Of a stretch of 64,000 bases of DNA, positions 53,764 through 62,944 are shown one piece after another; position 1 is the stretch's first letter; each line of letters opens with the position of its first letter. The position numbers and the translations under genes were made by a program. The notes under the pieces were generated by a model. That model was not told the DNA's origin and did not search any database. It saw nothing but the letters and a program-made list of their open reading frames with translations. This DNA is from Chitinophagaceae bacterium (GTDB lineage: Bacteria; Bacteroidota; Bacteroidia; Chitinophagales; UBA10324): positions 124,001 through 188,000 of the forward strand of contig JADJAG010000006.1 in assembly GCA_016704325.1 (NCBI GenBank), read 5' to 3'.

Positions 53764-54762
53764 ATGAAATTTCAACGCAGGCCTTTATTAATATTTTATC
53801 TGCTGGTCGCATATATTTTTGCTTCCTTCACCTGGTGGATTTTCTTCCTGTTCCGTATCAGTACAGAAGCTTACCAGGAAAAGAAGGAGCTTACACAGCT
53901 TAATCACATTTACCAGAATAACGCACCGGAAAGCATTGAAAACTCTTCAGCCATCAGCAGGATTGACAAGGAATATCGCCGTAACATTTATATGATACTT
54001 GGGGAAGGAAGTGTTTTTCTGATTATCCTGTTGGTAGTGACGCTAAAAACGAATCAGAGTTTGCGGCGCGAATACAAGGTGAACAGGCAACAAAAGAATT
54101 TCCTGCTTTCCATCACCCATGAGTTGCGGTCGCCTATTGCTTCATCAAAAGTTGCTTTGCAAACTATGCTGAGAAGAGAAACCTTGCCCCGCGATAAGGT
54201 CGAGTTGTTGTTGAATAATTCGTTACAGGATATGGACAGGCTGCAGGGATTAGTAGAAAATATTTTGCTGGCGGCGAAAATTGAAGATCATAATTTTCAA
54301 ATAGGCAGTGATGCCTGCGACTTAAGCGAAATTGTGCTGTCAGTTGTTGAAAAAGCAAAAGAAGCAGCCGGAATGCGTCATAGTTTTCAGACCCAGATAA
54401 AGCCGGAGGTAATGGTAATCGGGGACCGGATGGGCCTGACCAGTGTGATTACGAACCTGGTAGAAAATGCAATAAAATATTCTGCCGATGCAACCACCAT
54501 CAGGGTTAATGTGTCAGAAGAAAAAAGCCATGCGGTATTCACCATTGCCGACAATGGTTTTGGAATACCTGATGAAGAGAAGAAAAAAGTCTTTCAGAAA
54601 TTTTATCGCGTAGGCCAGGAAGAGACCCGTCAAACCAAGGGCACCGGATTGGGTTTGTACATTGTAGGCCGGATTCTTGAGTTGCATAAAGGACGGGTAA
54701 CCGTGAAGGATAATCAGCCCAGCGGATCAGTTTTTGAAGTGATATTACCTAAAGCAGCATGA
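53764..54762 (+). CDS. Sensor histidine kinase, pair 1
   Basis: 332 aa. TM helices at about 8-30 and 74-96 with a short periplasmic loop. HisKA phospho-His119 (SITHELRSPIASSKVAL), then HATPase with N box (ITNLVENAIKY), G1 box (DNGFGIP) and G2 box (KGTGLGLYIVGR). Probably senses a signal within the membrane or through its small loop. Followed after 108 bp by an OmpR-type regulator, its likely partner. Confidence 0.95.
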   Translation: MKFQRRPLLIFYLLVAYIFASFTWWIFFLFRISTEAYQEKKELTQLNHIYQNNAPESIENSSAISRIDKEYRRNIYMILGEGSVFLIILLVVTLKTNQSLRREYKVNRQQKNFLLSITHELRSPIASSKVALQTMLRRETLPRDKVELLLNNSLQDMDRLQGLVENILLAAKIEDHNFQIGSDACDLSEIVLSVVEKAKEAAGMRHSFQTQIKPEVMVIGDRMGLTSVITNLVENAIKYSADATTIRVNVSEEKSHAVFTIADNGFGIPDEEKKKVFQKFYRVGQEETRQTKGTGLGLYIVGRILELHKGRVTVKDNQPSGSVFEVILPKAA

Positions 54763-54870
54763 TAGAACCGGCAATAGTAAATGATGGTCCGGCAAGTGTA
54801 AAGTGCGTACGAACCGGGGATTCAAACAAGATGATGAATAAATCTTTTCAGCCAATTAAATCTTTCAGCT

Positions 54871-55620
54871 ATGTCCACAACAACTGAACTTCTCAAGCAA
54901 CCTACCGCTTATCAAAATCTTGCACAGCCGAGAATCCTGGTGGTAGAAGATGAGGCGAATCTCCTGGAGGCAATTAAAATGAACCTCGAACTGGAAGGCT
55001 ATGAAGTGGTAGCTGCAATAACAGGTCCCATGGCTTTGAAGAAATTCAGTGAGGAAAGATTTAACCTGGTCGTACTCGATATCATGTTACCTGAATTAGA
55101 TGGCTACCAGGTCTGCCAGACCATCAGGGTCACCAACAGTGAAACGCCGATCTTATTTCTGACTGCAAAAGACACCAGTGAAGATAAAGTGCTGGGGTTG
55201 AAAATGGGTGCAGATGATTATCTCACCAAACCGTTTAACCTTGAAGAACTATTGCTAAGGGTTAAAGTATTAATCCGCCACAGCATGAAAGGTACAGCAG
55301 GAGAGAAAAATACGCATGTATTTCATTTTGACGATAATGAAATAGATTTTTCAACCTTCACTGCAAAGGGAAAGTCTAAGAAACCTATTCAACTAACCAA
55401 GCGGGAAGCGGCATTGCTGAAACTGTTGATTGAAAGGAAGAATGAAGTAGTTTCCCGTAAACAGATTTTGCAAACAGTATGGGGATATGATGTATTTCCA
55501 TCTACCAGGACTATAGATAATTTCATTCTCACGTTCCGTAAATATTTTGAGAAGGACTCACGCAATCCTAAATATTTTCATTCTATCAGGGGGGTTGGCT
55601 ATAAGTTTACCGATCGCTAA
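54871..55620 (+). CDS. OmpR/PhoB-type response regulator, pair 1
   Basis: 249 aa. An N-terminal extension of about 22 residues (MSTTTELLKQPTAYQNL), then the receiver with Asp70 (VVLDIMLPELDG), PILFLTAKD and GADDYLTKPF. The winged-helix DNA-binding domain at the C-terminus (PIQLTKREAALLKLLIERKNEVVSRKQIL...VWGYDVFPSTRTIDNFILTFRKYFE). Partner of the preceding kinase. The N-terminal extension is unusual for this family and could change the start call. Confidence 0.95.
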   Translation: MSTTTELLKQPTAYQNLAQPRILVVEDEANLLEAIKMNLELEGYEVVAAITGPMALKKFSEERFNLVVLDIMLPELDGYQVCQTIRVTNSETPILFLTAKDTSEDKVLGLKMGADDYLTKPFNLEELLLRVKVLIRHSMKGTAGEKNTHVFHFDDNEIDFSTFTAKGKSKKPIQLTKREAALLKLLIERKNEVVSRKQILQTVWGYDVFPSTRTIDNFILTFRKYFEKDSRNPKYFHSIRGVGYKFTDR

Positions 55621-55720
55621 CCTGACAGGCAGGTTGCGTTTTGGCGCTACGCTTTTTCTTCATGGTTAAAGTATCGTTAAAGTCTGAAAGGCTGCATTGC
55701 AAACGGCTAATTTTGGATTT

Positions 55721-57214
55721 GTGAAAAAATCACTGATCACCACCTTCATCGTTTTCCTTACCCTGTCGCTGATTGGCATTATGGTATTGCAGGGGCTTTG
55801 GATGCGCAACGCCTGGGAAAGCAGCCAACGCGATTTCTATCGTTCCGTTTCTGAGGCGATGGATAAAGTGGTGTTGCAAGTGGAAAGAAGAGAGGCAGCC
55901 ACTTTTATCACCAGGCGCTATCAATTGGACGATAATCAGCAGGTATCAATTCAGCAGGAGCAAGAGATACAGCTGTCGCCACAGCCGGGTTCTGCAAAGA
56001 GCAATCCCACGGTTGGGCTGAACAAAGAGCAAATTATACTGGATTACCGGATAGATTCAACCGGAGCGGCTCACAGCAATAGTCGCATATACTCCAAAGC
56101 GGATCAGATAAATCAACTGGTTTATGAAATGGTTATGGATTTCAGGAATAGGAAAGTACCGATTGACCACCGTTTACCGCCGGAAGAACTTTTACTATTG
56201 CTCCGGCAGGAATTGGGGAAAAAAGGCATCGATCTTCCATTTCAATTTGCTGTTGTGAGCGGGCAATACGATTCGATGTGTAATGTTAAATCCGCTGCGT
56301 TCACTACTTCCATGGTTCCCGCATCTTTCCGTGCTGCTCTGTTTCCCAACGATATCATCATGAGTCCTTATCAACTCTTGTTGCATTTCAGTGATACAAG
56401 ACCGTATATTATTAAATCAATGTGGTGGATGCTGCTGCTTTCTGCCATTTTCCTGCTGCTCATTATTGCCACCTTTTCTTCTGCGATTTATATCATTTTG
56501 AAACAAAAGAAAGTTTCTGAGATTAAGACGGATTTTATAAATAACATGACACATGAGTTGAAAACACCTATAGCCACCATTTCCATAGCATTGGATGCCA
56601 TCAACAATCCAAAAGTGCTGGCAGACCATGAAAGGATCAAGTATTATTCTGCAATTATCGCGAATGAAAACAAGCGTATGAATGCGCATGTGGAAAATAT
56701 ACTGCAAATGGCTTTGGTGGATAAGGAGCACTTTAGCCTGAATGAGCAGTTGCTGAATGTTCATGATGTCATTTATCATGTTTCGGACCCCGTGCGAATG
56801 CAGGTGGAGAAACGGGAAGGCAGTCTTGTTCTGGAACTGCAAGCGGAGAATGCATTCGTGGTTGCTGATGAGATTCACCTGACCAATGTAATTCATAACC
56901 TGCTCGATAATGCATGCAAATATTCCAAAGGAGCGCCGGAGATAACCGTTAGAACTGACAATATTAATGACGGACTGTCAATTACAATAACTGATAAAGG
57001 CATCGGCATGAGTGCTGAGACACAAAAGAAGATTTTTGAAAAATTCTACCGGGAAGAAAGCGGAAACATTCAGTACGTAAAAGGTTTCGGATTGGGTCTG
57101 GCTTATGTAAAAGCGGTGATCAGGAAGCATAACGGTACCGTAAGTGTACATAGCGAGCCCGGCAAGGGAAGTAGTTTCATGATCTGCCTTCCATATGGTC
57201 ACTTACAGCATTAG
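55721..57214 (+). CDS. Sensor histidine kinase, pair 2 (RprX-like)
   Basis: 497 aa from the GTG at 55721 (VKKSLITTFIVFLTLSL); an extension from TTG 55697 is possible. TM1 at about 7-29, a long periplasmic sensor of about 200 residues, TM2 at about 228-250. HisKA phospho-His278 (NNMTHELKTPIATISIALD), HATPase with HNLLDNACKY, DKGIGMS and KGFGLGLAYV. Similar in length and layout to Bacteroides RprX. Paired with the 57289 regulator, with 74 bp between. Confidence 0.95.
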   Translation: MKKSLITTFIVFLTLSLIGIMVLQGLWMRNAWESSQRDFYRSVSEAMDKVVLQVERREAATFITRRYQLDDNQQVSIQQEQEIQLSPQPGSAKSNPTVGLNKEQIILDYRIDSTGAAHSNSRIYSKADQINQLVYEMVMDFRNRKVPIDHRLPPEELLLLLRQELGKKGIDLPFQFAVVSGQYDSMCNVKSAAFTTSMVPASFRAALFPNDIIMSPYQLLLHFSDTRPYIIKSMWWMLLLSAIFLLLIIATFSSAIYIILKQKKVSEIKTDFINNMTHELKTPIATISIALDAINNPKVLADHERIKYYSAIIANENKRMNAHVENILQMALVDKEHFSLNEQLLNVHDVIYHVSDPVRMQVEKREGSLVLELQAENAFVVADEIHLTNVIHNLLDNACKYSKGAPEITVRTDNINDGLSITITDKGIGMSAETQKKIFEKFYREESGNIQYVKGFGLGLAYVKAVIRKHNGTVSVHSEPGKGSSFMICLPYGHLQH

Positions 57215-57288
57215 CATACTGCCGAAACAAGCTGAAAAGGAATTCAAAGTTTCATTGCATACAGCAATATTTTTCACCCTCGTTCGTA

Positions 57289-58008
57289 ATGAACAGCATG
57301 GACAAGAAAACACGAATCTTACTGGCAGAAGATGATCCGAATTTCGGCACGGTGTTGCGTGACTATCTCGAGCTCCACAACTTTGATGTTACATTAAGTA
57401 CGAACGGGTTGCAGGCACTTAACTTTTCGCAAAAGAAAGATTTCGACCTCTGTGTGCTGGATGTGATGATGCCGGAGATGGATGGCTTTACACTTGCAAA
57501 AGAAATCCGGAAAAGGACACCTGGCCTTCCTTTTATTTTCTTAACAGCTAAGAATCTCAAATCTGATGTGGTGGAAGGGTATAAACTGGGTGCAGATGAT
57601 TATGTAACCAAGCCTTTTGATTCTGAAGTGCTTTTGTATAAGATCAGGGCAATCATGAAGCGCAAGGACATGGAGCCAGTTCATTCGGAATTACCAAATG
57701 ATTTTACAATTGGCAGCTTCACTTTCAACTATAGATTAAGGATACTGACACGCAATAACCAGGAATGGAAACTTTCACCAAAGGAAGCTGATTTATTGCG
57801 TCTGCTGGCTGCTAACCTGAACGATATGGTGTTAAGGCAGGAAGCACTGCGACTGATATGGGGTGAGGATAATTTTTTCACCGGCCGCAGTATGGATGTG
57901 TTTATTGTAAAACTGCGCAAATACCTGAAAGATGACCCGCAGGTTGAGATTGTAAATATTCATGGTAATGGGTATCGCCTCGTGATTAACAGTCCGATAG
58001 TATCCTGA
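57289..58008 (+). CDS. OmpR-type response regulator, pair 2 (RprY-like)
   Basis: 239 aa. The receiver begins MNSMDKKTRILLAEDDPNFGTVLRDYL, phospho-Asp58 (LCVLDVMMPEMDGFTLAKEI), PFIFLTAKN, GADDYVTKPF. C-terminal winged helix (WKLSPKEADLLRLLAANLNDMVLRQEALRLIWGEDNFFTGRSMDVFIVKLRKYL). From memory, it closely resembles Bacteroides RprY in the receiver. Last gene of the two-pair block. Confidence 0.95.
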   Translation: MNSMDKKTRILLAEDDPNFGTVLRDYLELHNFDVTLSTNGLQALNFSQKKDFDLCVLDVMMPEMDGFTLAKEIRKRTPGLPFIFLTAKNLKSDVVEGYKLGADDYVTKPFDSEVLLYKIRAIMKRKDMEPVHSELPNDFTIGSFTFNYRLRILTRNNQEWKLSPKEADLLRLLAANLNDMVLRQEALRLIWGEDNFFTGRSMDVFIVKLRKYLKDDPQVEIVNIHGNGYRLVINSPIVS

Positions 58009-58158
58009 ATTGATTCTGTTAAAAAGCGTATCAGGTCTTTTCTTAAAACAAACGCTATAAAAGCTTGCCCCTATAAACTTAAGATAAGCTTAAGAGCGCT
58101 CGTTATTCCATGATATGAGATAATTGCCAATTAGAAAAATATGGTAGGTTACCTAAAA

Positions 58159-58302
58159 GGGTGTACGACAAATTGGAAATTGATTATTGGGTGTTGAATA
58201 TTGGATATTTCAACACTCAACGCTCAATATTCAATATTCAATTTTCATTGCGGGTAGCGTACCAACCATTGCTTAGCAACTTAAACGATTTGTCGTACAC
58301 CC
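58159..58302 (+). mobile_element. GGGTGTACGACAA MITE-like element, copy H (short form), with 8-bp duplication
   Basis: 144 bp, both ends intact (GGGTGTACGACAAATTGG, CGATTTGTCGTACACCC). ACCTAAAA (58151-58158) and ACCCAAAA (58303-58310) flank it. The conserved GAATAGCAAG core has been lost and replaced by TCAACACTCAACGCTCAATATTC words, so termini are kept while the interior varies. Confidence 0.9.
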
Positions 58303-58528
58303 ACCCAAAAGCACTATTCAACCATCCACACAATAATGGCTATTTTTAAACTTTATAACAGGGGTTGAAACAGGTTGCATTCCATTAGGTATGCATCAAC
58401 GTTAACAATGGAACAGGAATGTGGCAGTTTCCTCTAACCAGTCCCGTTTAATCATTAAAATGTCATTTGGCTGCTTAATGCTTTAATAAGGATTTGCGAC
58501 ACAGACATTCACTTTACAGCATACAGGA

Positions 58529-61500
58529 TTGAAAAAAACAACTTCTCATATTGTTATTGGTGTTGTATCGTTGTTATTTATTCTTAACAATACAGTAGTT
58601 GGCCAGGAGCTTTCCAATGTCCGCTTCAAGAAGTTTTACCCTGTGAGTAAGTCAATAAAGATCGATTCATTCAGCCTTGTGCCGGGTTCTGTTAGCATAC
58701 TGGATTCAAGAACAGATTCTGTAATTGCCATAGACCTTTACAGCATTGATGCCTTTTCCGCCACACTCACCTGGAAGAGTACAACCGTTCCTGATAGTAT
58801 TGAAGTTACCTATAAGGTGATGCCATTTGCTTTTGCACAGGAATTGTCGCATAAACAGTTTGAGCGGTATAATAAGCAAGACAGCCTGGCCAGGCAACCG
58901 ATTATTTATTCATTGCAGGAGCTGAGCAAGGGAAACAACCTTGATTTGGGCACAATGAATTACAATGGTAGTTTTTCGCGTGGTATTACTTTTGGTAACA
59001 ACCAGGACCTCGTTGTGAATTCCGGATTCAATTTGCAGTTGCAGGGAAGAATAGCCGGCGACGTAGAGGTTTTGGCAGCATTATCAGATAACAACATACC
59101 GATTCAGCCGGAAGGCAATTCGCAACAGTTGCAGGAGTTTGATAAAGTGTTTATTCAACTGAAGAAGAATAAGTCATCGCTGGTAGTCGGTGATTTTGAA
59201 TTGCAGAAGCCGGAAGGTTATTTTATGAATTACTATAAGAAGCTGCAGGGCGCCAGTTTCAGCACGGTGTATAAAGGAGGGCCACGCCTGGAGTTGAAAA
59301 CACAGGCAGGTGTGGCTTTGGCTAAAGGGAAATACGCGCAGAATAATTTCAACGGACAAGAAGGCAACCAGGGCCCCTACCGGCTTACGGGCAATAATGG
59401 AGAAACATACATCATTATTCTTTCAGGAACCGAGCGTGTATTTATTGACGGTAAATTACTTGAGCGCGGTGCTGACCATGATTATGTGATTGATTATAAT
59501 TCCGGGGAACTGATATTTACAACCAACAGGCTCATCACCAAAGACCTGCGGATCAGTGTTGAATTTCAATATTCAGCACAGGCATACCTGCGATCTGTTT
59601 TTTTTGCTGGTCAGGAGTTTCAACAGGACCGATCCACTATTAGAGTTAACTTCTATACCGAGCAAGACTCAAAAAACCAACCTGTCCAGCAAGAACTTTC
59701 CGATTCGCAAAAAATAATCCTTTCAGAAGTAGGTGACAGCGTACAGCAGGCATACTATCAAAGTATAGACAGCGTGCCTTACACTGCCGATAGAATATTG
59801 TATAGAAAGGTGGATACACTGGGTTATGTGGCCTACGTATACTCCACCAATCCGGAACTGGCCAGGTATGCACTCAGTTTCTCTTTTCTTGGAGCAGGTA
59901 ACGGGAATTATAATATTTCCACCAACCTGGCCAACGGCCGTGTCTATCAATGGGTAGCGCCTGTAGATGGAATCCCGCAGGGATCCTACGAACCGGTAGT
60001 CCCGTTGATTGCTCCGCAAAGCACACAACTACTTACCATTGGCGGAGATTTTGAAGTGACTGAAAAGACCGTATTGTCGTGGGAAGGCGCATTGAGTAAT
60101 CGCGACATAAACACATTTTCTGATATTGATAATGATGACAACGGAGGAGTAGCAGCTAAGCTCGGCTGGAACCAAAATGTTAGCCTCAACAACAGAAAAG
60201 ATAAACCCACCAGCCTATCCATAAACGGGCAGTATGAGTTTGCTTCTGCCACCTTTAACCCGATTGAACGCTACCGGCCTGTAGAGTTTGACAGAAACTG
60301 GAATTTATCAGGCCAGACCAAGGCTGCCAATGAAAATTTAGCTGCCTTGAGTCTTAACCTGCAACGCCTTACCGAAGGAAACCTGCAGTATGTCTTTTCC
60401 TTCTATAACCGCAACGGTGATTATCGCGGTCTCAATAATGCTTTGAATGGCACCTACCAGTACAAGGGCTTCCGTGTTGGCTTACTTTCTTCTTATTTGC
60501 TATCAACTACTGATTCAATAACAACAGCCTTTTTAAGGCCGGCATTGGATGTTTCTCAGTCATTCAAATTCCTGATGGGCGCCGTTTTAGGTGTTAATGT
60601 TGAACTGGAAAATAACAGGTTGACCAATATAGCTGCTGATACACTTACTTCTGGCAGTTTTAACTGGCAGCAGGGAAAGGTTTATTTCCGGAGCAGTGAT
60701 ACTGCCACGATACGATACAATATTGATTATGGCTCACGCATTGATTACAGCGCTGCAGACAACAGGTTTGTGAAAACTACCATCGGTAACACCTTGAATG
60801 CAGGTGTGGAGTTATTACGAAATCCTAATAGTATCCTCAGGACTAATGTGACCTACCGGACCCTTTCAATCAGCGATACATTATATACTGAACAACAGCC
60901 AGATGAATCCTTATTGGGCAGATTGGGTTATGACTGGCAGATCAAAAAGGGATTTATTGTTTCCAATACCTTGTATGAGTTAGGATCGGTGCAGGAACAA
61001 AAAAAGGAATTCGCCTATACACCGGTGCCTGATGGTACCGGTGTTTATACCTGGAATGACTACAATGGCGATAACGTGCAACAGATAAATGAATTTGAGA
61101 TTGCAGTTTTTCAAAGCGATGCCAATTACATTAAGTTACTGTTGCCAACCAATCAGTATGTAAAGGCCTATTCCACCTTATTTAATGAATCGTTATCTAT
61201 CAATCCGCGTAACCTCTGGAAGTCTCCACAAGGCATACAGGAAGTTATCACCCGGTTTTCCGGACAAGCTACCCTTCAGATTAGCAAGAAGACTATTGGC
61301 GGCGATTTCGGATCGAGGTTTAATCCTTTCCTGCTAAGTGTAGCAGACAGTTTGTTGCTTTCCAACAGTTCACTTGTGTCGGGATTCCTGTATTTCAACC
61401 GCAGCAATCCGCATTATGGAATTGATTTCTCTTATCAGAATAACAGGTCAAAACTCTTATTGACTAATGGCTTTGAATCCAGGGATCTGCGGGACTATGG

Positions 61501-62014
61501 CATTCGGTGGAGGTGGAACATTACCCGTAAATTTTCAAGTATTGTGAAAGTGAATCAAAATCAAAAGGGATATTTTGCTGAATATTTTCCTGATAACAAC
61601 TATATCATCATTGGCTATTTCATTACGCCGCAACTAACCTATCAGCCATCAGGCGTTTTTCGTGCTACATTGAGTTACAGTTATGGTGATAGCAGGAATT
61701 CGATCAGTGATGGAGCAGGAGAGGAAGCAGTGAACAATAAGGTATCACTGGATGTAAAGTACAATGTAGTGGCTAAGAGTGTGATCAATGTCACGACTAC
61801 ATTTGCCAGTGTTCAATATACCGGAACGAATAATACTCCCGTGCAATACACGATGCTGGAAGGACTTCAACCTGGCGAGAACTACCTGCTGAATATTTCC
61901 TTCGACCGCAAACTCTCGAATTTTATAGAGATGTCCTTAAGCTATGAAGGCCGTAAAACCGGCGATACGCCCCTGGTAAATACAGGCAGGGCACAAGTAA
62001 GGGCAATTTTTTAG
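58529..62014 (+). CDS. Large outer-membrane protein of unknown function
   Basis: 1161 aa. TTG start (MKKTTSHIV...VVSLLFILNNTVVGQE) with a signal peptide; no ATG fits better. Residues about 150-350 hold a conserved segment typical of Bacteroidota/Chlorobi cell-surface proteins: GNNGETYIIILSGTERVFIDGKLLERGADHDYVIDYNSGELIFT. The remainder is a very large set of beta strands consistent with a 20+ strand barrel (last residues GRAQVRAIF). An EF-hand-like WNDYNGDNVQQINEFEI segment (about residue 845) could bind calcium. Function unknown. Monocistronic after a MITE-containing spacer. Confidence 0.75.
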   Translation: MKKTTSHIVIGVVSLLFILNNTVVGQELSNVRFKKFYPVSKSIKIDSFSLVPGSVSILDSRTDSVIAIDLYSIDAFSATLTWKSTTVPDSIEVTYKVMPFAFAQELSHKQFERYNKQDSLARQPIIYSLQELSKGNNLDLGTMNYNGSFSRGITFGNNQDLVVNSGFNLQLQGRIAGDVEVLAALSDNNIPIQPEGNSQQLQEFDKVFIQLKKNKSSLVVGDFELQKPEGYFMNYYKKLQGASFSTVYKGGPRLELKTQAGVALAKGKYAQNNFNGQEGNQGPYRLTGNNGETYIIILSGTERVFIDGKLLERGADHDYVIDYNSGELIFTTNRLITKDLRISVEFQYSAQAYLRSVFFAGQEFQQDRSTIRVNFYTEQDSKNQPVQQELSDSQKIILSEVGDSVQQAYYQSIDSVPYTADRILYRKVDTLGYVAYVYSTNPELARYALSFSFLGAGNGNYNISTNLANGRVYQWVAPVDGIPQGSYEPVVPLIAPQSTQLLTIGGDFEVTEKTVLSWEGALSNRDINTFSDIDNDDNGGVAAKLGWNQNVSLNNRKDKPTSLSINGQYEFASATFNPIERYRPVEFDRNWNLSGQTKAANENLAALSLNLQRLTEGNLQYVFSFYNRNGDYRGLNNALNGTYQYKGFRVGLLSSYLLSTTDSITTAFLRPALDVSQSFKFLMGAVLGVNVELENNRLTNIAADTLTSGSFNWQQGKVYFRSSDTATIRYNIDYGSRIDYSAADNRFVKTTIGNTLNAGVELLRNPNSILRTNVTYRTLSISDTLYTEQQPDESLLGRLGYDWQIKKGFIVSNTLYELGSVQEQKKEFAYTPVPDGTGVYTWNDYNGDNVQQINEFEIAVFQSDANYIKLLLPTNQYVKAYSTLFNESLSINPRNLWKSPQGIQEVITRFSGQATLQISKKTIGGDFGSRFNPFLLSVADSLLLSNSSLVSGFLYFNRSNPHYGIDFSYQNNRSKLLLTNGFESRDLRDYGIRWRWNITRKFSSIVKVNQNQKGYFAEYFPDNNYIIIGYFITPQLTYQPSGVFRATLSYSYGDSRNSISDGAGEEAVNNKVSLDVKYNVVAKSVINVTTTFASVQYTGTNNTPVQYTMLEGLQPGENYLLNISFDRKLSNFIEMSLSYEGRKTGDTPLVNTGRAQVRAIF

Positions 62015-62087
62015 TCGCATTTTACAATTCAAGAATTTCCAATCCGAGCTGTTAAATGCAGTGCATGTTGAAATCTGCATCGTTTCA

Positions 62088-62868
62088 AAAGTAACTACTC
62101 AGCCGACGGGAAAAATAGCACACGGATGACACGGATTTGATTGATCAGCACAGATTAAAACAATTTTGAGTTAATGCTCAATACAAGAACTGTTCTGATA
62201 AAAGCAGCTTGAAAATGATCAGGTAAAAATTAAATCCGTAAAAATCCGGGGTGTACGACAAATCTAAATTGGTATTAGTGATAACATCCTCGAAGGATTT
62301 TATTTAGCGCTAAGACACCAAGTCGCTAAGAAGAGGCGGAGGATCATCAGTGATTTTGTTTTTTGGCGACTTGGCATCTTTGTGGTGGTATTGCTTCGGT
62401 GTTTCACCATGCAACGCCGCTTTGATTAACCGTCATTGCGAATCCCGCCAATATAATGTTTGAATTATCAAAGTCCCAATGGCGGGATGAAGCAATCCTC
62501 TGATTAGAACCAATTAATAATTCAATAAGGGATTGTAGTATAGTAGTATATGGGGATTGCTTCGTCGTTCCTCCTCGCAATGACGCTTCGTGGTGGGGAT
62601 TGCTTCGTCGTTTTACCTTACAATGACGTCCATGCAAATGCTTGATAATCATTACCCAAATTTTGAATTGCAATTCCAATTTAGCCTTTTACTTGAATAG
62701 ACGTCATTCCATTTTTTTCCATTTTTTGAAATGGTTCTTACTCGCAATGACTAAAAATCAATATTGAACACACAATTTTCAATAACTAAATTGTTGTACA
62801 CCCAAAATCCGTCCGATCAGTGTCATCCGTGTTCCATTTTGTATTTTCATCTGCTGAGTAGTTACTTT
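62088..62868. mobile_element. Outer inverted-repeat element (AAAGTAACTACTCAGC ends) interrupted by MITE copy I
   Basis: AAAGTAACTACTCAGC at 62088-62103 is exactly inverted at 62853-62868. Further inward the arms share ACACGGATGACAC / GTGTCATCCGTGT. The interior is interrupted by the element at 62249-62803, whose insertion duplicated AAAATCCG. A diverged half-copy is near 26581. No gene is seen from 62015 to 62944. Confidence 0.78.
62249..62803 (+). mobile_element. GGGTGTACGACAA element, copy I (long form, nested), with 8-bp duplication
   Basis: Left GGGTGTACGACAAATC, right TAAATTGTTGTACACCC, with AAAATCCG at 62241-62248 and 62804-62811. Instead of the core it carries GGCGGAGGATCATCAGTG, AAGTCGCC, inverted CATTGCGAATCCCGCC/GGCGGGATGAAGCAATC and GATTGCTTCGTCGTTCCTCC units, as in copy J. 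555 bp. Confidence 0.88.
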
Positions 62869-62880
62869 CAAAATAAACTT

Positions 62881-62924
62881 GTAACTAAAAAAGCCATTCC
62901 AATTGGAACGGCTTTTTTAGTTAC
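62881..62924 (-). terminator. Strong palindromic terminator of the 62945 gene
   Basis: 44-base near-perfect dyad with arms GTAACTAAAAAAGCC and GGCTTTTTTAGTTAC and a TTCCAATTGGAA centre. The only mismatch is A-C on the plus strand, but G-U on the minus strand, so it fits minus-strand transcription best. It lies 20 bases after the stop. Confidence 0.9.
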
Positions 62925-62944
62925 ATTTCAGAAATCTGATTGAA

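Noticed and set aside
62404..62679. 91-codon minus-strand frame
   Set aside because: Lies inside MITE copy I and is built from the same repeat units.
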